A DNA stretch of 39,223 bases from Microbacteriaceae bacterium (lineage in GTDB: Bacteria > Actinomycetota > Actinomycetes > Actinomycetales > Microbacteriaceae): positions 1-39,223 of the forward strand of contig JAVECW010000123.1 of the NCBI GenBank assembly GCA_030841285.1, given 5' to 3'. The notes below the pieces were generated by a model that searched no databases, was not told the origin of the DNA, and was given only the letters and a program-made list of their open reading frames with translations. Below, one piece after another: positions 7,954-17,901 of the stretch. The translations under genes and the position numbers were made by a program. How positions within the stretch are numbered: position 1 is the stretch's first letter; every line of letters starts with the position of its first letter.

Positions 7954-9150
7954 GTGGCCGAGAGATCTGAAGTCGTCTTCGTCGATGGAGTCCGTACTCC
8001 GTTCGGGCGGGCGGGCGAAAAGGGCATGTACTGGAACACCCGTGCAGACGACCTGGTGGTCAAGGCAATCATCGGGCTTCTCGAGCGGAATCCGAGCGTG
8101 CCCAAGGATCGCATCGACGACGTCGCCATCGCCGCGACCACGCAACAGGGCGACCAGGGGCTGACCCTCGGCCGCACGGCCGCGTTGTTGGCCGGTCTCC
8201 CGAAGTCCGTGCCAGGGTTCGCAATCGACCGCATGTGTGCCGGGGCGATGACGAGCGTCACCACCCTCGGATCCGGGATCGGGTTCGGCGCATACGACCT
8301 CGCGATCGCGGGCGGCGTCGAGCACATGGGCCGGCATCCGATGGGATTCGGTGCTGACCCCAACCCCCGATTCCTCTCGGAGAAACTCGTGGGCGAGGAC
8401 GCACTCAACATGGGCATGACCGCAGAGCGCATCCACGACCGGTTCCCGCACCTGACGAAGGATCGGGCGGACCGGTTTGCCATGCTGAGCCAGCAGAAGG
8501 TCGCCGCCGCATATGCAGCCGGCAAGATCCAGGCCGACCTCGTGCCCGTCGCTCTCCGCAGCGAATCAGGCTGGGGCCTGGCGACCGAAGATGAGGGCAT
8601 GCGCCCGGCGACGAGCATGGAGGGTCTCGCAAGCCTGAAGACGCCATTTCGCGCGCACGGTCGCGTGACGGCAGGCAACTCGTCGCCTCTGACCGACGGT
8701 GCAACAGCGAGCCTGCTTGCGAGCGGTGAGGCCGCCAGGGAGCTCGGCCTGCCCCCCAAGATGCGCCTCGTGAGCTTCGGATTCGCCGGTGTCGAACCGG
8801 AGATCATGGGCATTGGTCCTGTGCCGTCAACGGAGAAGGCGCTGCGCAAGGCCGGCCTGTCGATCGACGACATCGGCCTGTTCGAGCTCAACGAGGCTTT
8901 CGCCGTCCAGGTGCTCTCGCTGCTCGACCACTTCGGCATCGACGACGAAGACCCGCGAGTGAACAAGTGGGGCGGTGCGATCGCGATCGGTCACCCGCTC
9001 GCGGCATCCGGCGTTCGCCTGATGATCCAACTCGCCCGCCAGTTCAGCGAGCATCCCGAGGTGCGATACGGCCTGACCGCAATGTGCATCGGGCTCGGCC
9101 AGGGCGGCAGCGTCATCTGGGAGAACCCCAACTGGAATGGAAAGGCGTAA
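7954..9150 (+). CDS. fadA: Acetyl-CoA C-acyltransferase (thiolase)
   Basis: The 398-residue thiolase cleaves 3-ketoacyl-CoA in beta-oxidation. All three catalytic residues are visible: Cys95 in DRMCAGAMTS, His347 in AIGHPLAASG and Cys378 in AMCIGLGQG. The start is GTG with GGGAGG 5 nt upstream. It ends with TAA directly against the GTG of the FadB-like gene, so the two form the alpha and beta parts of a bacterial trifunctional-type complex. A biosynthetic acetoacetyl-CoA thiolase is less likely because of this partner. Confidence 0.95.
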   Translation: MAERSEVVFVDGVRTPFGRAGEKGMYWNTRADDLVVKAIIGLLERNPSVPKDRIDDVAIAATTQQGDQGLTLGRTAALLAGLPKSVPGFAIDRMCAGAMTSVTTLGSGIGFGAYDLAIAGGVEHMGRHPMGFGADPNPRFLSEKLVGEDALNMGMTAERIHDRFPHLTKDRADRFAMLSQQKVAAAYAAGKIQADLVPVALRSESGWGLATEDEGMRPATSMEGLASLKTPFRAHGRVTAGNSSPLTDGATASLLASGEAARELGLPPKMRLVSFGFAGVEPEIMGIGPVPSTEKALRKAGLSIDDIGLFELNEAFAVQVLSLLDHFGIDDEDPRVNKWGGAIAIGHPLAASGVRLMIQLARQFSEHPEVRYGLTAMCIGLGQGGSVIWENPNWNGKA

Positions 9151-11292
9151 GTGTCAATGACCGACTACTCGACCATCGACTTCAGCCCACTACTCGCGCT
9201 TGCCGATGACGAGGTCGTGACACATTCCTTCGTTCGGGATGTCCCGCTCAGCGGTGGCAGGATTCTTGCGCTCATCACCCTCGACAACGGCAGAGACCAC
9301 ACGCGCCCGAACACCCTTGGGCCCATAACGCTCCTCGAGCTCGGCGAGACGCTCGACGCACTCAAGGAGCGGGCCGCACGCGGGGAGATCGCCGGTGTCG
9401 CGATCACCGGCAAGCCGTTCATCCTCGCCGCTGGCGCCGACCTGAGCAAGGTGAGCGACATCCCGAGCGCGGCGGTTGCGCGCCTGCTCCCCCAGCTCGG
9501 CCACTACGTGCTTGGCAAGCAGGCCGAACTCGGCGTGCCGTCGTTCTCCTTCATCAACGGGCTTGCGCTCGGAGGCGGCGTCGAGATCGGCTTGAACGCC
9601 GACTACCGCACGATCGACGCATCCGTTCCAGCGATCGCGCTGCCCGAGGTGTTCCTGGGCCTGATCCCCGGTTGGGGCGGCGCGTACCTGCTGCCGAACC
9701 TCATCGGAATCGAGAATGCGCTGAAGGTCGTGGTCGAGAACCCGCTCAAGATGAACCGCATGCTTGGTGGCCGGGAGGCCTTCGAGCTGGGCATGGCTGA
9801 CGCGATATTCGAGCCGGCGAACTTCCTGGAGGAGTCCATCCGCTGGGCGGACGGTGTCATCGCCGGATCGATCACGGTCAAGCGCCCGCACGCGCCAGGC
9901 AAGGTCGAGCGACTCGTCAAATGGGATGCCGCGATCGGCATCGCACGCAGGCTGGTCGAAAGCCGCATCGGCACCGTGCCGAAGTCGCCGTATGTCGCGC
10001 TGGACCTGCTCAAGGCGGCGAAGAACGGCACGAAGGCCGAGGGCTTCGAACGCGAGGATGACGCTCTTGGCGAGCTCATCGCCGGCGACCAGTTCCAGGC
10101 GAGCATCTACGCGTTCAACCTCGTGCAGAAGCGAGCCAAACGGCCTGCCGGCGCTCCGGACAAGGCGCTCGCCAAGCCCGTGACCAAGGTCGGCGTGATC
10201 GGCGCAGGCTACATGGCGAGCCAGTTCGCGCTTCTGTTCGTGCGCCGACTTCGGGTGCCCGTGGTGATCACCGATCTCGACCAGGCGCACGTCGACAAGG
10301 GCGTTGCATACATCCACGACGAGATCGGGAAGTTGCTCGAAAAGGGCCGCATCTCACCCGATGAAGCGAATCGGCTTCGCGCGCTCGTGACGGGAACAAC
10401 GGACAAGGCACAGTTCGCCGACGCCGACTGGGTGATCGAGGCCGTCTTCGAGGAGCTGGGAGTCAAGCAGGATGTCTTCGCGGAGATTGAGAAGTACGTC
10501 TCCCCTGATGCGATCCTGGCGACCAACACCTCATCGCTGTCGGTCGAGGAGATCGGCGCCAAGCTCAGCGACCGGGAGCGCCTCGTCGGCTTCCATTTCT
10601 TTACCCCGGTAGCCGTCATGCCGCTGATCGAGGTCGTCAACGCGCCATCCACAAGCGAGTCGACACTCTCGACGGCCATGGTGATCGCGGCCAAGCTGCG
10701 CAAGAACGCCGTGATCACGGCGGACACCCCCGGCTTCGTGGTGAACCGCGTGCTCGCCAAGCTGCTCGGCGAGGCCATGCGCGCTGTCGACAACGGCACG
10801 GCGTTCGAGGTCGTCGATGAAGCCATGGCGCCGCTCGGGCTCCCGATGGCGCCGTCCGCGCTGCTGGATCTCGTCGGCCTCAAGGTCGGTGCCCATGTGC
10901 TCGACACGCATCACGCGGCGTTCCCTGACCGCTTCTACCGGAGCGAGAACCTGCACAAACTCGCCGAGCACGGCACCCTCCTTGAGAAGGATGCGAAAGG
11001 CAAGGTCAAGGGGATCGACAAAGGTGCAGCCGCGATCGTCAAGGGCGGCACCAGCCCGTCGACGCCACAGGAGATCCTGCGCAGGCTCGAAGACGGCCTC
11101 GCCGACGAGATCCGTCGGATGCTCGATGACGAGGTCGTGCACGCGGCGGAGGACATCGACCTGTGCATGATCCTCGGCGGTGGCTGGCCGTTCCAGATGG
11201 GCGGCATCACGCCGTACCTCGACCGGGTCGGTGCGAGCGAGCGCGTATTCGGCGACACGTTCCACCACCCGCCCATCCGCGGGGTCAGCTAG
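9151..11292 (+). CDS. fadB: Fused enoyl-CoA hydratase / 3-hydroxyacyl-CoA dehydrogenase
   Basis: The 713-residue bifunctional beta-oxidation subunit begins with a crotonase domain (about 1-300). That domain has the oxyanion segment FILAAGADLSKV, GLALGGGVEIGLNADYR and ALPEVFLGLIPGWGG, with the two acidic residues expected of hydratases. The NAD-binding domain starts near 345 with KVGVIGAGYMASQFALL. There the usual third glycine of the loop is Ala. It continues with TNTSSLSVEEI and HFFTPVAVMPLIEVV, which holds the catalytic His region. C-terminal dehydrogenase domains include TPGFVVNRVL and a closing LGGGWPFQMGGITPYLD. GTG at 9151 abuts the thiolase stop; AAAGG lies 5 nt upstream. An in-frame ATG at 9157 is an alternative. 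Confidence 0.95.
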   Translation: MSMTDYSTIDFSPLLALADDEVVTHSFVRDVPLSGGRILALITLDNGRDHTRPNTLGPITLLELGETLDALKERAARGEIAGVAITGKPFILAAGADLSKVSDIPSAAVARLLPQLGHYVLGKQAELGVPSFSFINGLALGGGVEIGLNADYRTIDASVPAIALPEVFLGLIPGWGGAYLLPNLIGIENALKVVVENPLKMNRMLGGREAFELGMADAIFEPANFLEESIRWADGVIAGSITVKRPHAPGKVERLVKWDAAIGIARRLVESRIGTVPKSPYVALDLLKAAKNGTKAEGFEREDDALGELIAGDQFQASIYAFNLVQKRAKRPAGAPDKALAKPVTKVGVIGAGYMASQFALLFVRRLRVPVVITDLDQAHVDKGVAYIHDEIGKLLEKGRISPDEANRLRALVTGTTDKAQFADADWVIEAVFEELGVKQDVFAEIEKYVSPDAILATNTSSLSVEEIGAKLSDRERLVGFHFFTPVAVMPLIEVVNAPSTSESTLSTAMVIAAKLRKNAVITADTPGFVVNRVLAKLLGEAMRAVDNGTAFEVVDEAMAPLGLPMAPSALLDLVGLKVGAHVLDTHHAAFPDRFYRSENLHKLAEHGTLLEKDAKGKVKGIDKGAAAIVKGGTSPSTPQEILRRLEDGLADEIRRMLDDEVVHAAEDIDLCMILGGGWPFQMGGITPYLDRVGASERVFGDTFHHPPIRGVS

Positions 11293-11332
11293 CCGGCCCG
11301 GCTGGCTCTGGAGCGGGGGCGGCACGCGGCGG

Positions 11333-11360
11333 GGGTGGCACACAATGACGTGTGCCACCC
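11333..11360 (+). terminator. Hairpin terminator after fadB
   Basis: An 11-bp perfect stem, GGGTGGCACAC, with a 6-nt loop starts 41 nt after the fadB stop. No T-run follows, as is common in GC-rich actinobacteria. It also lies downstream of the convergent aldo/keto reductase and could serve both. Confidence 0.6.
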
Positions 11361-11368
11361 TCGCCAAC

Positions 11369-11410
11369 GTGTTCGACGAGCGGTTGTGTTCGACTAGCGG
11401 TCGTGTTCGA

Positions 11411-11419
<9 letters not shown>
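11369..11419. repeat. Three tandem 17-bp repeats at the 3' end of the aldo/keto reductase gene
   Basis: The unit GTGTTCGACTAGCGGTT occurs three times in exact 17-bp steps (starts 11369, 11386, 11403). The first copy differs at the central base (G for T) and the second at the last base. The third copy contains the reductase stop codon (11411-11413) and its last codons, so the non-coding copies look like duplications of the gene's own 3' end. Confidence 0.8.
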
Positions 11420-12384
<965 letters not shown>

Positions 12385-12388
<4 letters not shown>

Positions 12389-12765
12389 GCAGTGATCCTT
12401 TCCTGGTACGTGGCAATTTTGAAGTCAATGGCGGCGATGCTCTTGGTCATTTCTTCGAGCTGGGCGACCACGTTCATCCGGTGAATGAGGAGGAGTTCCA
12501 GGCGCGCAGCTGACGTGTCTTCGCCAGCCCTGGCGAGCTCGACGTAGTCCCGCACCCGTGCGATCGGCATCGCGGTCGAGCGCAATTTCGTCAGGAAGGT
12601 GACCCAGGTGACATCCGCCTCGCTGTATTGGCGCTGGCTCGTCGATGAACGATCGATCGGATGCAGCATGAGACCCGCGCGCTCGTAGTAGCGCAGCGTG
12701 TGCGTCGAGAGCCCCGTGAGCGCCGCGACATCCGAGATCGCGAGCGACTGGGCAGAAGTGGTCAT
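12385..12765 (-). CDS. MerR-family transcriptional regulator
   Basis: The 126-residue regulator has an N-terminal winged helix-turn-helix (about 8-75): [20 protein letters not shown] and then [19 protein letters not shown] coiled-coil dimerisation helix follows (about 80-126). There is no C-terminal ligand domain and no cysteine, so it is not a metal or redox sensor of the usual kind; it resembles the short MerR proteins that control aldo/keto reductases. The start at 12765 is chosen because a promoter -10 lies 6 nt upstream and implies a leaderless message. The alternative start nine codons upstream would lie upstream of the predicted transcription start and is rejected. It probably autoregulates the operon through the palindrome at 12779-12800. 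Confidence 0.93.
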
Positions 12766-12771
12766 GTGGCC

Positions 12772-12802
12772 ACGATAAGACTTCGAGCGCACTCTAAGTC
12801 AA
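12772..12802 (-). promoter_or_regulatory. MerR-type promoter with 19-bp spacer and operator
   Basis: On the minus strand TTGACT (12797-12802) and TATCGT (12772-12777) are separated by 19 bp, the over-long spacer characteristic of MerR-activated promoters. The spacer region carries a 22-bp palindrome (12779-12800, half-sites GACTTCGAGCG and GACTTAGAGTG, 9 of 11 matching). The -10 ends 6 nt before the regulator's ATG, which predicts a leaderless transcript. Confidence 0.8.
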
Positions 12803-12885
12803 ATCGCCCTGTGTAACCCCTGTGCCGGTTCGAATCGCGCGTGCTCTTGGTGCGGTTGAGTAGCCGCGAAAGTCAACCAACACGA

Positions 12886-14850
12886 TCAATTGTCAGTGGC
12901 GCGCCTGATGTGGTCGGCGTCCAGGCCACGGTCAGCGAGAACGTCGTCCGGCAGCGGCCGCGCGACCGGGATCTTGCTCCCGAGCACCTGCGCGACCAGG
13001 TCACGAGCGATGTGCTGCGGCGTCAGGCCTGCGTCACGCAGGATCTCCTCACGCGTCGCGTGTTCGAGGAACTCATCCGGCAAGCCAAGCTCGTTGACAG
13101 CCGTGTCGATGCCGGCTTCCCGCAGGTCCTGCCGGACGCGCGTTCCGATGCCACCGACCCTGATGCCATCCTCGATCGTGACCACGATGCGGTGATCCGC
13201 CGCAAGAGTTATGACAGTCTGTGGCACGGGCACGACCCAGCGCGGGTCGACGACGGTGGCGCCGATGCCTTGGGCCGCCAGGCGTTCCGCGACATCGAGG
13301 CCGAGGCGCGCCATCGGCCCGACCGTGACGATCAAGACATCCTTGTGGGCGGCCTCGCGCAGCACGTCGACGCCGTCCTCCGAGCGGCGCACGGCCGCGA
13401 TGTCGGCGCCCACGCTGCCCTTCGGGAAGCGCAGGACGGTGGGTGCGTCGTCCACCGCGACCGCCTCGGCGAGCTCCTCGCGGAATCGAGTGCCATCGCG
13501 CGGCGCGGCGAGACGGATGTTCGGGATGACCTGCAGGATCGCGAGATCCCAGATCCCGTGATGGCTCGGACCGTCTGGACCAGTGACGCCCGCGCGGTCG
13601 AGAACAAAGGTGACGCCCGCCTTGTGCAGCGCGACATCCATGAGTACCTGGTCGAACGCGCGGTTGATGAACGTCGCGTAGATCGCGACCACGGGATGAA
13701 GACCGCCGAAGGCAAGCCCCGCCGCACTCGCGGCCGCATGCTGCTCGGCGATCCCGACGTCATGCACCCGCCCAGGGAACCGCTCGGCGAGCAGGTGAAG
13801 GCCCGTTGGGCGCAGCATCGCGGCCGTGATGCCGACGATGCGTTCGTTTTTCTCGGCCAGGCGCACGATCTCGTCGGCGAAGACCGAGGTCCAGGATGGC
13901 CCGCTCGCGTTCGCGATCGGTTCACCCGTCTCAGGGTCGATCTGTCCGACGGCGTGGAACTGGTCTGCTGCGTCGCGCAAGGCCGGCTCATACCCGCGCC
14001 CCTTCTGCGTGATCGCGTGCACGATCACGGGCGCACCGTAGCCCTTGGCCTGGCGCAGCGCTTCTTCCATGGCCTCGATGTCGTGGCCCTGGACGGGACC
14101 GATGTACTTGATGTCGAGGTTCGAGTAGAGCGCCTCATTGTTCGAGAACCGGCTCAGGAAACCGTGCATGCCGCCGCGGACGCCGCGGTACAGCGCCTGC
14201 CCTGGCCTGCCCAGCTTGTCGAACGCTTTCTTGCTCGTGAGGTACAGGTTGCGGTAGCTGCGACGCGTTCGCACGGTGTTCAGGAAGCGGGCCATGCCGC
14301 CGATCGTCGGCGCGTACGAGCGTCCGTTGTCGTTGACGACGATAATCAGCCGACGCGTGTTGTCATCGCTGATGTTATTGAGCGCCTCCCAGGTCATACC
14401 GCCCGTGAGAGCCCCATCTCCCACCACAGCGATCACGTGGCGGTCATCCTGGCCGGTCATAGCGAAGGCGCGCGAGATGCCGTCAGCCCATGACAACGAG
14501 CTCGATGCGTGCGAACTCTCCACAATGTCGTGCACCGATTCCGAGCGCTGCGGATAACCAGCGAGGCCGCCCCGCTGGCGGAGCTGGCTGAAATCCTGGC
14601 GTCCGGTCAGGAGCTTGTGCACGTAGGACTGGTGGCCCGTGTCGAAGACGATGGCATCGCGTGGAGAGTCGAAGACCCGGTGGATCGCGATCGTCGTTTC
14701 CACGACGCCGAGGTTCGGTCCGAGGTGCCCGCCGGTCTTGGAAACGTTGGCGATGAGGAAGTCGCGGATCTCCGAGGCGAGCTGCTCCAGTTGCTCTTTC
14801 GTGAGAGCATCCAGGTCACGCGGCCCAGAGACAGACTCGAGGATACTCAT
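12886..14850 (-). CDS. dxs: 1-deoxy-D-xylulose-5-phosphate synthase
   Basis: The 654-residue enzyme joins pyruvate and glyceraldehyde 3-phosphate, using thiamine diphosphate, in the first step of the MEP isoprenoid pathway. N-terminal family signs are GGHLGPNLGVVE and DTGHQSYVHKLLTGR. The ThDP motif is VVGDGALTGGMTWEALNN. The pyrimidine-binding domain holds ERFPGRVHDVGIAEQHAA, with the conserved catalytic Glu in GIAEQH. The C-terminal transketolase domain ends near 640. Length is normal. The ATG at 14850 has no Shine-Dalgarno but has a -10 hexamer 7 nt upstream. It stands alone between the MerR operon and aconitase. Confidence 0.97.
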   Translation of the reverse strand: MSILESVSGPRDLDALTKEQLEQLASEIRDFLIANVSKTGGHLGPNLGVVETTIAIHRVFDSPRDAIVFDTGHQSYVHKLLTGRQDFSQLRQRGGLAGYPQRSESVHDIVESSHASSSLSWADGISRAFAMTGQDDRHVIAVVGDGALTGGMTWEALNNISDDNTRRLIIVVNDNGRSYAPTIGGMARFLNTVRTRRSYRNLYLTSKKAFDKLGRPGQALYRGVRGGMHGFLSRFSNNEALYSNLDIKYIGPVQGHDIEAMEEALRQAKGYGAPVIVHAITQKGRGYEPALRDAADQFHAVGQIDPETGEPIANASGPSWTSVFADEIVRLAEKNERIVGITAAMLRPTGLHLLAERFPGRVHDVGIAEQHAAASAAGLAFGGLHPVVAIYATFINRAFDQVLMDVALHKAGVTFVLDRAGVTGPDGPSHHGIWDLAILQVIPNIRLAAPRDGTRFREELAEAVAVDDAPTVLRFPKGSVGADIAAVRRSEDGVDVLREAAHKDVLIVTVGPMARLGLDVAERLAAQGIGATVVDPRWVVPVPQTVITLAADHRIVVTIEDGIRVGGIGTRVRQDLREAGIDTAVNELGLPDEFLEHATREEILRDAGLTPQHIARDLVAQVLGSKIPVARPLPDDVLADRGLDADHIRRATDN

Positions 14851-14857
14851 GCGTTCG

Positions 14858-14863
14858 AGTCTA
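14858..14863 (-). promoter_or_regulatory. -10 element for a leaderless dxs transcript
   Basis: TAGACT (minus strand) lies 7 nt upstream of the dxs ATG and no ribosome binding site is present, so transcription probably begins at or within a base of the start codon. Confidence 0.5.
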
Positions 14864-14893
14864 AACGGCTGGCTTCAAGAACACTTAGGGGCA

Positions 14894-14942
14894 ACAACGG
14901 ACGAGAACGACGATGCCGTCGCTCGCCGCCCTCGTCCGTTGT
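14894..14942 (-). terminator. Terminator after aconitase
   Basis: A 12-bp perfect stem (ACAACGGACGAG with its complement at 14931-14942) encloses a second small hairpin (CGACG-ATGC-CGTCG). It starts 16 nt after the acn stop and separates aconitase from dxs. Confidence 0.7.
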
Positions 14943-14958
14943 GCTGGAGCGCTCCGCG

Positions 14959-17790
14959 CTATGCGACAAGCGACCGCAGCACGTACTGCAGGATGCCGCC
15001 ATTGCGGTAGTAATCGGCCTCACCCGGCGTATCGATGCGGAGGACCGCATCGAACTCCACAGTCGACCTACCCGCGGCCGAGTGTTCGCTCGGCGAAGCA
15101 ACCACATGCAGCGTCTTCGGGGTGCGGCCCTCGTTGAGTTCCTCAACTCCGGTGATGTCCAGGATCTCGGTGCCGTCGAGGCCGAGCGACTCCCAGCTCT
15201 CCCCCGCCGGGAACTGCAGCGGAAGCACTCCCATCCCGATCAGGTTCGACCTGTGGATGCGCTCGAAGCTCTCCGCAATGACGGCCTTGACCCCGAGGAG
15301 GCTCGTGCCCTTCGCTGCCCAGTCGCGCGAGGAGCCTGAACCGTACTCCTTGCCGCCGAGGATGACGAGTGGCGTGCCGGCCGCCTGATAGTTCTGGCTG
15401 GCGTCGTAGATGAACGACTGGGGAGCATCCGGCTTCGTGAAGTCGCGCGTGTACCCGCCCTCGACACCGGCGCCGTTGTTCGCATCCTTGAGCAGCTGGT
15501 TCCTGAGGCGGATGTTCGCGAAGGTGCCGCGAATCATCACCTCGTGGTTGCCACGGCGGGATCCGTAAGAGTTGTAGTCCTTGCGCCCGACGCCGTGAGC
15601 ATCCAGGTACTGCCCGGCCGGACTGTCGGCCTTGATCGAACCGGCGGGGCTGATGTGGTCGGTCGTGACCGAGTCGCCCAGCGTCGCGAGCACGCGTGCA
15701 CCGGTGAAGCTCGTGACGGGCGTGGTCTCGATGGTCATGCCGTCGAAGTACGGTGGCTTGCGCACGTAGGTGGACTTCTCATCCCACTCGAAGGTCGCTC
15801 CCGTTGGCGTCGGCAGCGAACGCCAGCGGTCGTCACCGTCGAAGACGCTCGAGTACTCGTGCGTGAACATCTCGGTGTCGATCGAGCTGTCGATCGTGCT
15901 CTGCACCTCCGCCGCATCCGGCCAGATGTCCTTGAGGAACACGTCTTTGCCGTCGGTGTCCTGCCCGAGCGCATCGTTGTCGAAGTCGAAGTTCATCGAC
16001 CCGGCAAGCGCGTACGCGATGACGAGCGGGGGGCTGGCCAGGTAGTTCATCTTCACGTCGGGGTTGATGCGCCCCTCGAAGTTACGGTTGCCGGACAGTA
16101 CCGCAGTCACCGCGAGATCGTTCTCGTTGATCGCGGCCGAGATCTCCTCGGCGAGCGGGCCGGAGTTGCCGATGCAGGTCGTGCAGCCGTAGCCGACCGT
16201 GTAGAAGCCGAGCGCCTCGAGATCGTTGGTCAGCCCCGCCTTGGCGTAGTAGTCGGTGACGACCTTGGATCCGGGGGCGAGCGTGGTCTTGACCCACGGC
16301 TTCGACCTGAGGCCCTTCTTCGCAGCGTTGCGAGCGAGGAGGCCGGCCGCGAGCATCACGGATGGGTTCGAGGTGTTCGTGCACGACGTGATGGCCGCAA
16401 TCGTCACGGCGCCGTGGTCGAGCGTGAACACGGAACCGTCGCCGAGCTTCACATCCGTCGGCTTCGACGCGGTCAGAGGAGCGTGGCTCGCGTGGATGTG
16501 GTGGTGGTGGCTGTGCTCGTTCTCCGGGCTGTTTCCTGGCGGGTCGGATGCCGGGAAGGACTCGGAGGTCTCGAGGTCCACGAGGTCGTGGTCGACGGAG
16601 GCGTAATCGTTCAGGTCCTTCTCGAACTGCGCCTTGGCGGCCGTGAGCTCGATGCGGTCCTGCGGGCGCTTCGGACCGGCGATCGACGGGACGACGGTCG
16701 CGAGATCGAGCTCGAGATACTCGCTGAAACTCGGCTCGACGGATGCATCGTGCCAGAGGCCCTGAAGCTTCGAGTACGCCTCGACGAGCTCGACCTGCTC
16801 TTCGCTGCGACCGGTGAGGCGCAGGTAGTCGAGAGTCACGTCATCGATCGGGAACATGGCCGCCGTCGAACCGAACTCGGGGCTCATGTTTCCGATGGTC
16901 GCGCGGTTGGCGAGCGGTACCTCTGCGACGCCAGCGCCGTAGAACTCGACGAACTTGCCAACGACGCCGTGCTTGCGCAACATCTGCGTGATCGTGAGCA
17001 CGACATCCGTCGCGGTGACGCCGGTCGGGATGGCGCCGGAGAGCTTGAAGCCGACAACCTTGGGGATGAGCATCGACACGGGCTGGCCGAGCATGGCCGC
17101 CTCCGCCTCGATACCGCCGACGCCCCAGCCGAGCACGCCGAGGCCGTTGACCATCGTCGTGTGCGAGTCGGTGCCGACGAGTGTGTCTGGGTATGCCTGG
17201 AGCGCGCCGTTGACGGTGCGGGTGTAGGTCACGCGCGCCAAGTATTCGATGTTGACCTGGTGCACGATTCCGGTGCCGGGCGGCACGACCTTGAAGTCTT
17301 CGAACGCGGTCTGGCCCCACCGCAGGAACTGGTACCGCTCGCCATTGCGCTCGTATTCGATCTCGACGTTGCGCTCAAGAGCGTTCTCGGTGCCGAAGAG
17401 GTCGGCGATGACCGAGTGGTCGATGACCAGCTCGGCCGGCGCGAGCGGGTTGATCTTCGTCGGGTCGCCGCCGAGCGTCGCGACGGCCTCGCGCATGGTT
17501 GCGAGGTCGACGATGCACGGAACACCCGTGAAGTCCTGCATGACGACGCGCGCCGGCGTGAACTGGATCTCCGTGTCAGGCTCGGCCGTCGGAACCCATC
17601 CGCCGAGCGCGTCGATGTGGGCTGCCGTGATGTTGGCGCCATCCTCCGTGCGCAGGAGGTTCTCGAGCAAGACCTTGAGGCTGAACGGAAGCTTTTCGTG
17701 GCCGGGAACGGCATCGACCCGGAACACTTCGTAGTCGGTCGAGCCGACCCTCAGCGTGTCCTTTGCTCCAAAACTGTTTACCGCCGACAC
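14959..17790 (-). CDS. acnA: Aconitate hydratase
   Basis: The 943-residue AcnA-type aconitase isomerises citrate to isocitrate in the TCA cycle. The three [4Fe-4S] ligands are visible: one in [16 protein letters not shown] and two in [14 protein letters not shown]. Other family signs are [21 protein letters not shown], read here as two overlapping motifs, and the swivel-domain [18 protein letters not shown] His-rich insertion (residues about 427-434) is unusual. The start is GTG at 17790, with GGAGAGG 5 nt upstream, giving the usual actinobacterial N-terminus [16 protein letters not shown]; a TTG 13 codons earlier has no support. Expression is probably controlled by the palindrome at 17830-17851. 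Confidence 0.97.
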   Translation of the reverse strand: MSAVNSFGAKDTLRVGSTDYEVFRVDAVPGHEKLPFSLKVLLENLLRTEDGANITAAHIDALGGWVPTAEPDTEIQFTPARVVMQDFTGVPCIVDLATMREAVATLGGDPTKINPLAPAELVIDHSVIADLFGTENALERNVEIEYERNGERYQFLRWGQTAFEDFKVVPPGTGIVHQVNIEYLARVTYTRTVNGALQAYPDTLVGTDSHTTMVNGLGVLGWGVGGIEAEAAMLGQPVSMLIPKVVGFKLSGAIPTGVTATDVVLTITQMLRKHGVVGKFVEFYGAGVAEVPLANRATIGNMSPEFGSTAAMFPIDDVTLDYLRLTGRSEEQVELVEAYSKLQGLWHDASVEPSFSEYLELDLATVVPSIAGPKRPQDRIELTAAKAQFEKDLNDYASVDHDLVDLETSESFPASDPPGNSPENEHSHHHHIHASHAPLTASKPTDVKLGDGSVFTLDHGAVTIAAITSCTNTSNPSVMLAAGLLARNAAKKGLRSKPWVKTTLAPGSKVVTDYYAKAGLTNDLEALGFYTVGYGCTTCIGNSGPLAEEISAAINENDLAVTAVLSGNRNFEGRINPDVKMNYLASPPLVIAYALAGSMNFDFDNDALGQDTDGKDVFLKDIWPDAAEVQSTIDSSIDTEMFTHEYSSVFDGDDRWRSLPTPTGATFEWDEKSTYVRKPPYFDGMTIETTPVTSFTGARVLATLGDSVTTDHISPAGSIKADSPAGQYLDAHGVGRKDYNSYGSRRGNHEVMIRGTFANIRLRNQLLKDANNGAGVEGGYTRDFTKPDAPQSFIYDASQNYQAAGTPLVILGGKEYGSGSSRDWAAKGTSLLGVKAVIAESFERIHRSNLIGMGVLPLQFPAGESWESLGLDGTEILDITGVEELNEGRTPKTLHVVASPSEHSAAGRSTVEFDAVLRIDTPGEADYYRNGGILQYVLRSLVA

Positions 17791-17829
17791 GTTGCCCTCT
17801 CCTTCGTTGGCGGGCCTGACAATGCCCAA

Positions 17830-17851
17830 TTTATCTTGACGTCGAGATAAA
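17830..17851. promoter_or_regulatory. 22-bp palindromic operator upstream of aconitase
   Basis: The half-sites TTTATCTTGAC and TTTATCTCGAC match at 10 of 11 positions in an abutting inverted repeat. It lies 40 bp before the acn start and directly downstream of a candidate -10, so a bound repressor would block initiation or elongation. It does not resemble the corynebacterial AcnR site (CAGnACnnncGTACTG). The regulator is unknown. Confidence 0.7.
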
Positions 17852-17861
17852 ATCTAGCACA
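17851..17861 (-). promoter_or_regulatory. Candidate extended -10 of the acn promoter
   Basis: On the minus strand TGTGCTAGATT contains TAGATT (17851-17856) preceded by TGC, an extended -10 pattern. The expected start of transcription falls inside the adjoining palindrome. Confidence 0.45.
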
Positions 17862-17871
17862 GCGGATGCGG

Positions 17872-17888
17872 CGATTCCTGAAGAATCG
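17872..17888 (-). terminator. Weak hairpin after the P-type ATPase gene
   Basis: CGATTC and GAATCG pair with a 5-nt loop 14 nt after the ATPase stop. The stem is short, so the call is tentative. Confidence 0.35.
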
Positions 17889-17901
17889 GGCGCGTTTCGA
17901 G

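Noticed and set aside
6798-8966. A 722-codon leftward open frame
   Set aside because: It is antisense to rnd and fadA, serine/arginine rich, with no recognisable domain.
12841-14493. A 550-codon rightward open frame
   Set aside because: Antisense shadow of dxs with no ribosome binding site or domain.
16498-16521. His-rich run in aconitase as a possible separate element
   Set aside because: It lies in frame inside acnA, in a linker region, and is simply a low-complexity insertion.
15544-17850. A 768-codon rightward open frame
   Set aside because: It is antisense to aconitase throughout, rich in Arg/Asp/Glu/Val in the way shadows of GC-rich genes are, and has no domain.
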